A stretch of 64,000 bases of DNA from positions 248,001 through 312,000 of the forward strand of contig NZ_RJUE01000061.1 of assembly GCF_024343735.1 (NCBI RefSeq), in the 5' to 3' direction. The notes beneath the pieces are model-generated. The model saw only the letters and a program-made list of their open reading frames with translations, did not search any database and was not told the origin of the DNA. How positions within the stretch are numbered: the first letter of the stretch is position 1; each line of letters opens with the position of its first letter. The translations under genes and the position numbers were made by a program. The DNA comes from Lacihabitans sp. CCS-44. Its GTDB lineage: Bacteria > Bacteroidota > Bacteroidia > Cytophagales > Spirosomataceae. Of this stretch, positions 53,966 to 63,137 are shown piece after piece.

Positions 53966-54574
53966 TTGGACAACATTACCTTAAAGAAAATTTTGAAGAG
54001 ACTCGCAAAGATTATTTCTACCGTTGGCAATCCGCTTTCAATTGCTTTATTTTTTGGTTTATACCTCTATTTCTTTGAAAAAAATAACCAAAGTCAAAGA
54101 AACCTTCCATTGATATTTGTGCTTTCTGTGGTGGTTCCAATGGCAATTTATATCGGCTACAATGTTAGAAGAAAGCGTTTTGCCGATTATGATGTTTCAG
54201 ATCGAACCAAAAGAGACGGTGTTTACAAAGTCTTGATTAGTGTTTTTCTAATCTTGAACTTGGTATTTTACATTTTCAATTTTGATTTGAAAGGCAAACT
54301 TTTAGTAACCGCTTTTTTGTTACATTCGCTTAGTAGCTTTTTGATCAACAAAAGAATCAAAGTTTCTATGCATACGAGTTATAATTTTTTGTTTTCTCTT
54401 ATATTTTTTCCAATTAATCCACAAATAAGTTTGTTTCTTTTTGGATTTGGATTTGTCAATGCATGGTCCAGACTGGCTTTGTCGAGGCATAAAACTATTG
54501 AGGTTATTTTGGGGTTCTTAACTGGAGTTAGTATCGGGGGACTTTATTTATACGTTTTTAAGCTTTATATATGA
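53966..54574 (+). CDS. PAP2-like membrane phosphatase
   Basis: A membrane protein of about 200 aa with five or six hydrophobic helices. The third family motif appears as SRLALSRHKTIEVILG, where the usual SRxxxxxHxxxD has Glu at the last position; SMHTS stands where PSGH is usual. It is therefore PAP2-like with degenerate motifs, and lipid phosphatase activity is uncertain. The start is TTG at 53966 or TTG at 53993; no in-frame ATG exists nearby. Its stop overlaps the ybeY start by 4 bases (ATGA), so the genes are coupled. Confidence 0.65.
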   Translation: MDNITLKKILKRLAKIISTVGNPLSIALFFGLYLYFFEKNNQSQRNLPLIFVLSVVVPMAIYIGYNVRRKRFADYDVSDRTKRDGVYKVLISVFLILNLVFYIFNFDLKGKLLVTAFLLHSLSSFLINKRIKVSMHTSYNFLFSLIFFPINPQISLFLFGFGFVNAWSRLALSRHKTIEVILGFLTGVSIGGLYLYVFKLYI

Positions 54575-54993
54575 TCAATTTTAATATTGAGTTAGATGGA
54601 TTTAAGTTATCTGATATTAGAAAAAGGAAATCTTGGTTGAAAGAGCTTGTAAAAGATCAAGGCTTTAAATTGGGCGAACTGAATTACATTTTTTTGGATG
54701 ATGAAGGTCTCCATAAAATAAATTTGGAGTATCTCAATCATGACACTTACACCGATATTATAACTTTTGACAATTCAGAAGATGAAAACCACATAGAAGG
54801 TGATATTTTCGTAAGTGTCGAAAGAATTACTGAAAATGCGAAGAAATTTGAAGTGGATTTTGAAACCGAACTAACTAGGGTTATGGCTCATGGAGTATTA
54901 CACCTATGTGGTTTTTTAGACAAAAAGCCCAAAGATGTAAAACTCATGAGAGAAATGGAGGAAAAATATATCAAAAAATACTACGAACTTTAA
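54571..54993 (+). CDS. ybeY: Endoribonuclease YbeY
   Basis: YbeY is a metal-dependent RNase for 16S rRNA 3'-end maturation and ribosome quality control. The 140 aa include LNHDTYTDIITFD and the metal motif HGVLHLCGFLDKK. In most bacteria this motif is HGxLHLxGYDH with three histidines; here the third is replaced by Asp, as I recall from other Bacteroidota homologues. The length is typical. It is coupled to the PAP2-like gene, and a hydrolase follows 5 bases after the stop. Confidence 0.92.
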   Translation: MINFNIELDGFKLSDIRKRKSWLKELVKDQGFKLGELNYIFLDDEGLHKINLEYLNHDTYTDIITFDNSEDENHIEGDIFVSVERITENAKKFEVDFETELTRVMAHGVLHLCGFLDKKPKDVKLMREMEEKYIKKYYEL

Positions 54994-54998
54994 TAGTT

Positions 54999-55850
54999 TT
55001 GGCAAATCACCAATATAGAATTTTATTATGGTTTATTTTGGGTTTTGCAATGACCTTGAATTCCTGTTTCAAAAAATACATTGTTACAGAAAAAGAGATC
55101 AAAAAGCATTACGACACCTTGAGTTTTAAGCCCAATTATAAAATTCAAAAAAGCTCAGATTATAAGCTTTTTACAGCCACATTTGGCCAAGATACGCTAC
55201 AACCTATCATTTTTATTCATGGTGCTCCTGGTCGTTGGGAAGGATTTAGAAAACAGCTAGATGACACTTCTTATCATTCTAAATACCACTTGTTGGCCTC
55301 AGATAGGCCTGGATATGGTTTTTCCTACTACAAGAAAAAGCATAAGAAAGTGTCTATAGAAAAGCAGGCCGAATTGTTGGAGAAGACTTTGGAGCTTAAT
55401 AAATCTAATAAAAAGCCTATAATTGTCAGTCGAAGCTATGGAGCTCCAATAGGAGCTTTTATGGTTGCCAAAAATCCTGAAAAATACGCCAAACTCATCA
55501 TGATGGCTCCGGCTATAGACCCAGAATCTGAGAAGTTCTTTAAGTTTTCAAAATATGGCAAATGGCCAGTTTTGAGATGGTTTATTCCAAATAGATTTGT
55601 GACTGCAACTGATGAAAAATATGATCATATCAAAGAGTTGAGAGGTATTGAGTCCATTTGGGCTAATATACCAATTCCTACAATTGTTATGTATGGTGGA
55701 AAGGATTGGGTGGTTTCTCCTGAAAATTTTGAATATGCCAAACGCAAATTAGGTGAGAATTCTAGTAGAAAGTACATTTTTATTCCTGAGGCTGGTCACA
55801 GAATCAGCAGGTCTCATTCAGAGCTTCTGAAGAACGAGATTGTAAATTGA
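54999..55850 (+). CDS. Alpha/beta hydrolase, predicted lipoprotein
   Basis: A protein of about 283 aa with an alpha/beta hydrolase fold. I start it at TTG 54999, which gives a basic N-terminus, a hydrophobic stretch and the lipobox TLNSC; the ATG at 54906 would overlap ybeY by 88 bases. The oxyanion region is HGAPG, the nucleophile elbow is SRSYG (Ser in place of the first Gly of GxSxG), the acid is likely in GGKDWVV, and the histidine is in EAGHRIS. The substrate is unknown. It probably shares a transcript with ybeY. Confidence 0.8.
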   Translation: MANHQYRILLWFILGFAMTLNSCFKKYIVTEKEIKKHYDTLSFKPNYKIQKSSDYKLFTATFGQDTLQPIIFIHGAPGRWEGFRKQLDDTSYHSKYHLLASDRPGYGFSYYKKKHKKVSIEKQAELLEKTLELNKSNKKPIIVSRSYGAPIGAFMVAKNPEKYAKLIMMAPAIDPESEKFFKFSKYGKWPVLRWFIPNRFVTATDEKYDHIKELRGIESIWANIPIPTIVMYGGKDWVVSPENFEYAKRKLGENSSRKYIFIPEAGHRISRSHSELLKNEIVN

Positions 55851-55941
55851 ATACTGCTTTGCTTTTTACAAGTAAATGAAAATCAATAAAATATATATAG
55901 TATTTATTTCTTTTTGTTAAATTTGGTAAAACGATTGGTAA

Positions 55942-56346
55942 ATGAAAACTTTCTTGGTATTTCTGATTTTTTCATGGAGCAGCTCTTTCAGCCAAGAAAT
56001 GAAGGAGATAGTTAAAAGTATCTATTTTGGTGGTGGAAGTTACATGATAGACAGAAATCAAGCTCAGCAGTTGTCAGATTTGGTAAAAAGTATTAAAAAT
56101 CTCGAATATTATGAGATAAATATCATGAGCCATACCGATCCCATTGGAGGAAGAGAGTTTAACGAATATCTCAGCCGTATGCGTAGTCAATCCGCCATAG
56201 ATTTGCTTAAAGGTTTTGACATACCACAAGAAAAAATCAGATTCAAAGATTTCGCATTTGATGCTCCTTCTTATGACAACAGTACATGGGAAGGTCGAGC
56301 CAGAAATCGAAGAGTAGATATTCAGTTTAAGCCAATAGTTTTTTAG
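55942..56346 (+). CDS. Small OmpA-family periplasmic protein
   Basis: A 134-aa protein with a signal peptide (ending SSSFSQ) and a single OmpA C-terminal domain that binds peptidoglycan. The SHTDPIGGREFNEYLSRMRSQSA segment and the terminal ARNRRVDIQF carry the Asp and Arg that contact diaminopimelate. No barrel or other domain is attached, so it is a minimal peptidoglycan-binding protein. A TAAATTTG box at 55918-55925 may be its -7 element. Confidence 0.9.
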   Translation: MKTFLVFLIFSWSSSFSQEMKEIVKSIYFGGGSYMIDRNQAQQLSDLVKSIKNLEYYEINIMSHTDPIGGREFNEYLSRMRSQSAIDLLKGFDIPQEKIRFKDFAFDAPSYDNSTWEGRARNRRVDIQFKPIVF

Positions 56347-56397
56347 TCAAATCTTAATATGATTAGGTCCCGACGATTGAAATAAGTTTTTTTTGAT

Positions 56398-58785
56398 TCA
56401 GTTTTTAACAAATTTTTTCGTCGATATTTTTCCAGAATTATTCAAAACAACTTCATACAACCCTCCACTAAGTTGATTGATAGGTATTTGCAAGAAAGAA
56501 TCATTATTTGAAAGGCTAGTTTCCCAAACCGTTTGTCCTTGGTTATTTACCAACAACAGCCGATCCTTTTCTGTTTTCTTTTCTAAATTCCTGAAGTTTA
56601 TTTTAAGGAAATCTTTTGCAGGATTAGGGTAAACGGACATTTCTAGTTGATTTTCTTCTATTTCAGTTTGATTAGAATAGTTAAGCCTTGCCCCTGGATT
56701 ATTTATTCCTAAAGAAATGATTTCGATGGCAGAAATTAATGGATTATCTAGCTGGCGTTGAAGCTGTAAGTTTAAATTGGCATCAGATACATAAACATTG
56801 TAGGTTTTTTTCAGAGCATTTTTAGCACCAGCTTCCGCCAAAATGTTGAAATTTGTAGCTACGGTATTGCCTTCAATATTAATATTAAATACTCTATTGG
56901 CCGAACTTACAGTTTCAATGAAATACAAATTTACTTTATACCAGCTTGGGTCATAGAAAACTGGAAAACTCCAACGCATATCGTCTCCAGACTGGCTATC
57001 GCGTCTGAAATTTTGAAAAATTTGATTTGGTAAACCTGTCTGATTCGTTATTAAGACACTTGTGCCAGTTACACTTGCGGCTGCAACTACATTTGAGAAG
57101 GTTGATGGATTGGTAGAGGTGTCCTCCATAAAATCGCCGTTTGCAGTACTCACAGTTTCACCGCCAGCATTAATTCTAAATAGACTTTGTTGGTTAGTTG
57201 GAACGGAGGCATAAAGAATAATTTGAATGGTCTTGGAACTCACGCCTCCTGAAGTGTCAGAAGCTACAAAAGTTACTTCAAATGTTTGATTTTGAGGCTG
57301 TGGAATTGCTAAAAAAGTGGCTGTACCGTTTCCATTGTCTATTAAATTGGCAAATGAGGGTAGATTCAATACACTAAATGTTGGAATATCCCCATCGGGA
57401 TCTGTAGCTGAAATATCAAAACTAAGTGTACTCCCCGCTGACAATATTTTATTGGAAAGAGCGTCTAAGACAGGAGGATTTACGAGAGATTCATAAGCTC
57501 CGATATCATATCGACCACCATTTGGCCGAAGATTACCCTCTAAATCCTTTGAAATATTTAAGGACGAAATGTCGTAGCCAGCATTTATAGCAGGAGAATT
57601 GATAGTAGAATGAAAATCGGAAGAACTCTTAAAAAAAGCACCTCCTGTGGTAGATATTTTTAAGTTATTTTTTTCATCTCCTTGTGCACTTGTACCATAA
57701 GCTATGTAGTTTCCACTGGTAAAAGGTTCAACCAAAATATTATTATAAATGCTTTTGGTACTTGTATTTCCATATAGTTTTATATTTTCTTGCCCCGACT
57801 TTATGAAAGTATTATTTGCAATCAAAAAGTTTATATTTGTTGTTGTACGGTCGTCACCAAATAAGCTATTTTTACCTGAATTAACCACCAAATTATTATA
57901 AATAGATACATTATCAGTAGGTTGAGTAATTATTATGCCATTTCCTGAGCCATTAGTAATTTTATTTCCATAGCATTTGCCGCCGCTTGCTCCAGCTTGT
58001 ATGCCATTATTTTGATAAACTTCAAAAGGCGAAATTCCATAGGAATTTACTACGTTGTTATAAACCTCAGCTTGGGGTGAACAAGAATATTGTATCCCAT
58101 CCGCACCAGTATTTTCTATGATGTTGTCATATATTTTTAATTCTTCTATCAAATGCGGAAATACAGTCATGTTTTGACCATCACAAGAGATCGTTTTTCC
58201 ATTAAAAAAACTGCTACCTACATACATGCCTTCGCCTCCCGTATTATGAATGTAGTTGTGATGAATAAAAACCTTTCTCATGGTAAAATTGGTCCGCCAA
58301 GTATTTGAATCGCAGTTAGGATCGGTTTTAATGAGCATACCAGCAAAGCCCGTATTTTGTATTTCTAAATGATCAATTTCACAATTACTGCTTAATCCCG
58401 CCACCGAAAGTCCACTGGCATTTTGGCCAGTGGAGGAGATGAAAATGCCATATTGAAAGTCAGGGCTGCCAGTACCTGTGATTTTAAAGTATTTTGAGCT
58501 TAAAAAATCTAATGCACCATAATATTGATTATGCGAAATGGTCACTTTTCCACCGCAATTTTTAAATATAATTGGTTGATTCTCCGTGCCAACAAAATTT
58601 ATGAATCTGAGAAGCGAATAGTCACCAGCTTGAATACAAATAACCTCACCGGGTTGAACATTCATTGCTACACCATTATAAATCCCACTTGTGGTAATGG
58701 TTCTACTACAATTGCAAGTTTGGGCGTTTACAAAATAGTTTGATAAGAAATAAACGCACATAGTAAAAGTAATTATTCTTTTCAT
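56398..58785 (-). CDS. T9SS-sorted surface protein with beta-helix and malectin-like domains
   Basis: A 795-aa exported protein (signal peptide to about residue 21). A right-handed parallel beta-helix (about 70-390, many NN and GN turns such as YGNKITNGSGNGIIIT) suggests polysaccharide binding or cleavage. An Ig/cadherin-like domain (about 436-530) and a malectin-like carbohydrate-binding domain (about 535-690, with FRINAGGETV) follow. A type A T9SS sorting domain (YPNPAKDFLKINF ... GLYEVVL ... KKFVKN) ends it. It should be secreted and attached to the surface by the type IX system that includes PorW. The catalytic residues of any lyase are not clear. Confidence 0.87.
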   Translation of the reverse strand: MKRIITFTMCVYFLSNYFVNAQTCNCSRTITTSGIYNGVAMNVQPGEVICIQAGDYSLLRFINFVGTENQPIIFKNCGGKVTISHNQYYGALDFLSSKYFKITGTGSPDFQYGIFISSTGQNASGLSVAGLSSNCEIDHLEIQNTGFAGMLIKTDPNCDSNTWRTNFTMRKVFIHHNYIHNTGGEGMYVGSSFFNGKTISCDGQNMTVFPHLIEELKIYDNIIENTGADGIQYSCSPQAEVYNNVVNSYGISPFEVYQNNGIQAGASGGKCYGNKITNGSGNGIIITQPTDNVSIYNNLVVNSGKNSLFGDDRTTTNINFLIANNTFIKSGQENIKLYGNTSTKSIYNNILVEPFTSGNYIAYGTSAQGDEKNNLKISTTGGAFFKSSSDFHSTINSPAINAGYDISSLNISKDLEGNLRPNGGRYDIGAYESLVNPPVLDALSNKILSAGSTLSFDISATDPDGDIPTFSVLNLPSFANLIDNGNGTATFLAIPQPQNQTFEVTFVASDTSGGVSSKTIQIILYASVPTNQQSLFRINAGGETVSTANGDFMEDTSTNPSTFSNVVAAASVTGTSVLITNQTGLPNQIFQNFRRDSQSGDDMRWSFPVFYDPSWYKVNLYFIETVSSANRVFNINIEGNTVATNFNILAEAGAKNALKKTYNVYVSDANLNLQLQRQLDNPLISAIEIISLGINNPGARLNYSNQTEIEENQLEMSVYPNPAKDFLKINFRNLEKKTEKDRLLLVNNQGQTVWETSLSNNDSFLQIPINQLSGGLYEVVLNNSGKISTKKFVKN

Positions 58786-59149
58786 AAGTTATCTGTGCTC
58801 TAAGAGCCAATAATTTTTGTAATGAAATAAATTTTACTTTTGGGGATCTGGAAATTCCAAATTTTGGAAAAAAAATCAAAATATTTCTCTTTCGAGTTTC
58901 AATATTAGTAGTATTACTCGGTCTTTCAAGGCCTTTTTGCTGAAATCTTACTTAGAAAGCTATTAAAATTATTATATGGTATAGTTTTTGTCGAGAACGT
59001 CTTTCTTTTTTTAATGCAGGTTAGAAATAGTAGTAAGTTTAATTCTGGTAATCAGAAATAAGGGGAAATAGCTGCATTTTTAAAGGAGAATCAAATACGC
59101 AGCGAAATTCGAAGAATTTGATAAAGGTTTATCGAATATATTATACGTT
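58786..59149. other. Intergenic stretch with no recognisable gene
   Basis: About 360 AT-rich bases between the start of the T9SS cargo gene and the end of the MFS gene. I see no tRNA, clear hairpin terminator or convincing frame. It must hold the promoter of the cargo gene, but no strong consensus match was found. Confidence 0.5.
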
Positions 59150-60457
59150 TTATTTCTCCATGTGCAAAGACTTATCATACATTTTTCGGTATGGCTTTAA
59201 TGATAGAAGCATAAATATTAGAGCCAAACCGATTCCGATGAGCATTACGATCAATATCGAGTAGCGAATCATACTTGTATCATTAAAGTATTTGTCTGTC
59301 AATAGGGCTACCGATAGTGGACCAAATACCAGACCTATCATATTGACCATAAACAGATAAAGTGCCGATGTCATGGCTCGCATTCTGTTTGGTGTTATAC
59401 CCGAAATAGCCGCAGTACCTGCTCCAAGTGGGGAGGCAGAGAAGAAGGCCACTGGAATAATGGCCAAAGCTGCCAAGGTTCCGTTTGGCATAATCGGAAA
59501 TATCCAACTTGTTACTAAAAGTCCTGCAATAAGATAAACACAAGCTCTCAAACGTCCGTCTGTATACCCTTTTTTTGTTAAACTATCGGCCAATTTACCA
59601 CCAAACCACAATCCAGAGGTACAAAAAATAACGACAATTAAACCATAAATTGCCCCAGCTTTTGAGGCTGACCAACCATAAGTTCTTACGAAAAACGAAG
59701 GAATCCAAGCCGCATTGGCGTAATTTACCAAGGTAAGAAAACCAAGGCCAAGATTTATGTTGATATAGGTTTTGGCATTTTTTAAAATAAACGTCCACGT
59801 CTGAGCCAGGCTTGCTTTTTCTATCTCCTCCCCTTTTCGTATTGGTTCTTTTATTCTTGAAATCAAAAACACTATCAAAAGCCCTGGTAGTCCTACAAAA
59901 AAGAAAACTACTTGCCAAGGAAAAAGTTCTCCAACAATAGGAATATGCCATAGTTCCTGCACTTTTACCATGTTTACCACAAATCCGCCAATCAAAAATG
60001 CCAAACCCGAACCTATAAAAATTCCCATATTGTAAACGCTGTTGGCCATCGCCAATTTGCTTTTTGGAAAAAGATCAGCAATCATAGAATATGCTGCTGG
60101 CGAGAGGGCTGCTTCGCCCACTCCCACGCCCATTCTAGCCAAAAATAGTTGTGTGAAATTACCCACCATACCACAAACTGTCGTCATAAGCGACCAAAGG
60201 CCAATTCCCCAAGCCACAATATGTTTTCTACTTTTTAGATCAGCTAATCTCGCAATGGGTATGCCCAATAGCGTATAAAATATCCCAAACGACAAGCCCA
60301 TTAAAAGACTGATTTGTGTATCAGAAATTTGTAAATCTCGCTTGATAGGCTCTACTAAAAGGGAAAGAATTTGTCTATCAATAAATGAGGACACATACGC
60401 CAAGGTCAATATGCCCACCACATACCAAGACTTTCGAACGTCAGTTTCGGGTTCCAT
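59150..60457 (-). CDS. MFS transporter (spinster-like)
   Basis: A 435-aa protein with 12 membrane helices. The N-terminal segment YVSSFIDRQILSLLVEPIKRDLQISDTQISLLMG and the loop GIPIARLADLKSRKHIVAWGIGLWSL are typical of the spinster-like branch of the major facilitator superfamily, whose members export lipids or organic anions. The substrate is unknown. It follows an alpha/beta hydrolase gene on the same strand after 12 bases, so the two may be co-transcribed and share a substrate. Confidence 0.92.
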   Translation of the reverse strand: MEPETDVRKSWYVVGILTLAYVSSFIDRQILSLLVEPIKRDLQISDTQISLLMGLSFGIFYTLLGIPIARLADLKSRKHIVAWGIGLWSLMTTVCGMVGNFTQLFLARMGVGVGEAALSPAAYSMIADLFPKSKLAMANSVYNMGIFIGSGLAFLIGGFVVNMVKVQELWHIPIVGELFPWQVVFFFVGLPGLLIVFLISRIKEPIRKGEEIEKASLAQTWTFILKNAKTYININLGLGFLTLVNYANAAWIPSFFVRTYGWSASKAGAIYGLIVVIFCTSGLWFGGKLADSLTKKGYTDGRLRACVYLIAGLLVTSWIFPIMPNGTLAALAIIPVAFFSASPLGAGTAAISGITPNRMRAMTSALYLFMVNMIGLVFGPLSVALLTDKYFNDTSMIRYSILIVMLIGIGLALIFMLLSLKPYRKMYDKSLHMEK

Positions 60458-60469
60458 TTTTATTTAAGA

Positions 60470-61429
60470 TTAATAGGTTTTGTTTAGCCAAACTACCAAT
60501 TCATTCCAACTTTCCACTGGTATTTTAGCATGCGTGGTGTTTTTCATCACTAAAAATTCTTTTTTGTTGCCTGGCACAAGGTCATAGAATTCTTTTACCT
60601 TATCTATAGTAAACAATTCATCTTCATCACCAATGCCCACCAATACAGGAATATTCAAGGTCTTTGGCAATCGTAATTCTTTGACATTCAGCATGGTTAA
60701 GAAGCGAAGAGTGTATCTCATGTTAAATAAGGAATCTTTAGTTACAGTCATTCCTTTTCTATAATACTCCACTGCTTGGTAGTCTGGACGGAAAACAGAA
60801 CTTGCCAAAGCCTTAGATTTTTCTAACAAGGTTGGAGGTGTGGATACGCCTTTTCGGCCTTCATAAGCACCCGAGAGTAAAATAAGTCCTGCAATTTCAT
60901 TTGGAACGGCATTGGCGACACAGATAGCTGACGCAACTCCTAAGCTATGACCCAAAACAACAACTTTGGAGTATCCGAGAGTTTTGATATATCTAACGGA
61001 TTCCGCCATATCTTCAATCCATCTATCTTTTCCTGGGCTGTCGCCTCTGTTTCCTCCCGAAAGACCATGACCTCGATAATCCAAGCCAAATGTGGTATAA
61101 CCACCTGCTGAAATAGGCCTACCGCCCATGTCATAAGCTCCACTGTGGGCGGTTATTCCATGCAAAATCAATACGGCCACGTCTTTTTTTATTTCAACCG
61201 AAGAGTCGGGATTCCATCTTCTTAAAAATAGTGTTTCACCATCTGAAGTAGTTATTAGATGATGGCTGTCTCTATAATTTGACCGCATAAGTGCGGCTCG
61301 CTCTTGCGAAATTCCAATGTGGTTGGTTTTTGACTTGGAAGGAAGGTAGGCAAGTAGTAGTCCAAAAATCAGGATAGCGGCAAAAAAAATAATAAAAATA
61401 ACTAGTATTTTTTTTAAAATCTTGTTCAT
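60470..61429 (-). CDS. Alpha/beta hydrolase, membrane-anchored (monoacylglycerol-lipase-like)
   Basis: A 319-aa hydrolase with an N-terminal membrane segment (about 8-30) and the full GHSLG nucleophile elbow (VVLGHSLGVAS). The catalytic acid is likely in GIGDEDELF and the histidine in NTTHAKI. The LDYRGHGLSGG and ILHGITAHSG segments resemble monoacylglycerol lipases of the serine hydrolase clan. It is the gene upstream of the MFS transporter with 12 bases between. Its substrate is not determined. Confidence 0.88.
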   Translation of the reverse strand: MNKILKKILVIFIIFFAAILIFGLLLAYLPSKSKTNHIGISQERAALMRSNYRDSHHLITTSDGETLFLRRWNPDSSVEIKKDVAVLILHGITAHSGAYDMGGRPISAGGYTTFGLDYRGHGLSGGNRGDSPGKDRWIEDMAESVRYIKTLGYSKVVVLGHSLGVASAICVANAVPNEIAGLILLSGAYEGRKGVSTPPTLLEKSKALASSVFRPDYQAVEYYRKGMTVTKDSLFNMRYTLRFLTMLNVKELRLPKTLNIPVLVGIGDEDELFTIDKVKEFYDLVPGNKKEFLVMKNTTHAKIPVESWNELVVWLNKTY

Positions 61430-61580
61430 TTGTAGGGTCAGGTTGAATATAGAAAAAATCGAAATGCTTGGTAACTGAAGGTTAACCCTTCAAAAACACT
61501 GGCAAATCTCACAAAAAATCCTTCTAAAGATAAAGCATTTTATTTCATAATTGACAAAAGAGTAGAGAAAGTGTGAATAA

Positions 61581-62048
61581 TCAGCCTTTTACATAGGCTA
61601 GCTTTTCAGCTACTTTTCCGTCGCGTACTTTAAAAACGTCCACTCCCCTCAAATGCCAAGGTTTTCCATCTTTAGTTTTGCGGTAAATCCACCTCACCAC
61701 ACAGCGGTCGCCACTTGCAAATGTATCTTCAGCCTCAAAAAAAGCATCTGGGTTAGACGTAAAGAACTTTTTCCAATACGCCCCTACCGCTTCAGCCCCC
61801 ACCAATCTGGTTCCATCGGGTTGCGGATTTGTATTTTCAAAGATGCAATCGGATGTCATGGCATCCATCACGGCATCAACATCGTGGCGGTTAAAAGCCA
61901 CATTGAACCTTTCCACCGCAGCAAGTGTAAGACTCTCCTCACTATTTTTTGTTTCTTTATTCATGTTGTTTTCTTTTTTACTAAAACCAGTTTTACAAGA
62001 TGGCAAAAAGAAGGTTACCAAAATTAGAACTACCCAAATTCGATTCAT
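61581..62048 (-). CDS. SnoaL/NTF2-like lipoprotein
   Basis: A 155-aa lipoprotein (lipobox FLPSC, Cys18) with an NTF2-like/SnoaL fold: VERFNVAFNRHDVDAVMDAMTSDCIFENTNP and GAEAVGAYWKKFF are typical. Members of this fold bind small ligands or act as isomerases and cyclases, but no active site is certain here. It ends with VAEKLAYVKG. It is a lone minus-strand gene about 150 bases before the hydrolase gene. Confidence 0.82.
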   Translation of the reverse strand: MNRIWVVLILVTFFLPSCKTGFSKKENNMNKETKNSEESLTLAAVERFNVAFNRHDVDAVMDAMTSDCIFENTNPQPDGTRLVGAEAVGAYWKKFFTSNPDAFFEAEDTFASGDRCVVRWIYRKTKDGKPWHLRGVDVFKVRDGKVAEKLAYVKG

Positions 62049-62318
62049 CGGATATATTGTTTAAAAGTGCAACAATCATCTGTTTTATACTGAAATGTTT
62101 AATAAACTCCCACGAATATTTTTACGATAATGATTTTAAAGTAAAAACGATAATCTTTGAAGTTCTCCCTGTGTAGACTTAAAATTGAATATTTTTATAT
62201 CCTTAAATTCAGGATATTCGGAGATAGAGCTAAACAAAACTAGTAAATATTAGGAATAAAGCAAGAGTTTTTTAAGATTTATTTTTTGTAACTAATTGTT
62301 TTCGTGTCGGTTATAAAC
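62049..62318. other. Intergenic stretch without a recognised gene
   Basis: About 270 very AT-rich bases between the SnoaL-like gene and the terminator of the next gene. No frame of useful length, tRNA or palindrome of note was seen. Confidence 0.5.
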
Positions 62319-62356
62319 AAAAGCGGACAGGGAACTCTAGTTCTCTGTCCGCTTTT
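62319..62356. terminator. Strong bidirectional terminator
   Basis: A 17-bp stem with one G-U pair (62319-62335 with 62340-62356) has a 4-base loop. It lies just downstream of the hypothetical secreted protein gene on the minus strand, with T-rich flanks. Confidence 0.9.
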
Positions 62357-62374
62357 TCAACACTTTATATTCAT

Positions 62375-62755
62375 TTAGATAATTTCAGGAATCTCAATCA
62401 ATTCCAATTCCTCACTTCCAAGTTGAATATCCTCTTTGATTTCCCACAAATATTTGAAAACGGTAACTGCTTGGTCAATTCTCTTAATTTTTTCTTCAGT
62501 ACGAAAGTCTGGATTATTAGAAATCTTATCTTTCATCTCAGCAGCTGCTGATAAAAAAGCGGCTTGCTCGGCTTCTGATTTATACATAAAATCTACGTTG
62601 GAAGTTTTGTAAGTATAAACTACCTCTTTGAAGACCTCCCATGGGTTTTCTGAAATTGATGTGTTTGAAGCTTTTTCTCCTTCAGCTGCGAAAGAACCCA
62701 AACTGATAAAACTTAAACCTAAAGCGATAACGAATGATGTTGCTAACTTTTTCAT
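62375..62755 (-). CDS. Secreted hypothetical protein
   Basis: A 126-aa protein with a clear signal peptide (MKKLATSFVIALGLSFISLG followed by SFAAEG). The mature part is helical and acidic with no cysteine; it contains FLSAAAEMKDKISNNPDFRTEEKIKRI and an acidic C-terminus. I do not recognise a family. It has its own terminator and no obvious operon partner, so it is probably a small periplasmic or exported protein. An ATG start and the signal peptide make it a real gene. Confidence 0.75.
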   Translation of the reverse strand: MKKLATSFVIALGLSFISLGSFAAEGEKASNTSISENPWEVFKEVVYTYKTSNVDFMYKSEAEQAAFLSAAAEMKDKISNNPDFRTEEKIKRIDQAVTVFKYLWEIKEDIQLGSEELELIEIPEII

Positions 62756-63137
62756 GATGTAATTGTTTTTAATTGATTATTTGCTTCTTTGACCATAGGA
62801 ATATCCAAAGGTTTAGTACTTGATAATCAACATTCTACCAATCATATCATTTAATCTACCAATGGCTGGATATTTTCTATGGATATGGTGTACGAGAATT
62901 CTTGGGTTTTAAAAAGAATCTCCTCAAACTTTTGAAATAAATGGTTGTGATTGGAAAAGGTTCATGAAACTCTTATCATGGTTGTCTTTTTGTGTAATTC
63001 TTCAGGGTTAAGATGTTTGTTTGGATTTAAATTCTCTTTATCTAGCTTCGAGATTGTCTTGCGGAACAACTCGAAGAGCGGATCAATTAAGGATTTAATA
63101 AATTGCTAATAAATATAATTATATACTACAATTAAAT
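62756..63137. other. Intergenic stretch without a recognised gene
   Basis: About 380 bases with no frame, tRNA or hairpin that I could support. It should hold the promoter of the secreted hypothetical protein on the minus strand. Confidence 0.5.

Noticed and set aside
54906-54998. Upstream ATG for the lipoprotein hydrolase inside ybeY
   Set aside because: It would overlap ybeY by 88 bases and add a non-hydrophobic basic stretch in front of the lipoprotein signal; the TTG at 54999 is a better fit.
61476-61492. TGAAGG-N5-CCTTCA inverted repeat as a terminator
   Set aside because: The stem is only 6 bp and has no T-run on either strand.
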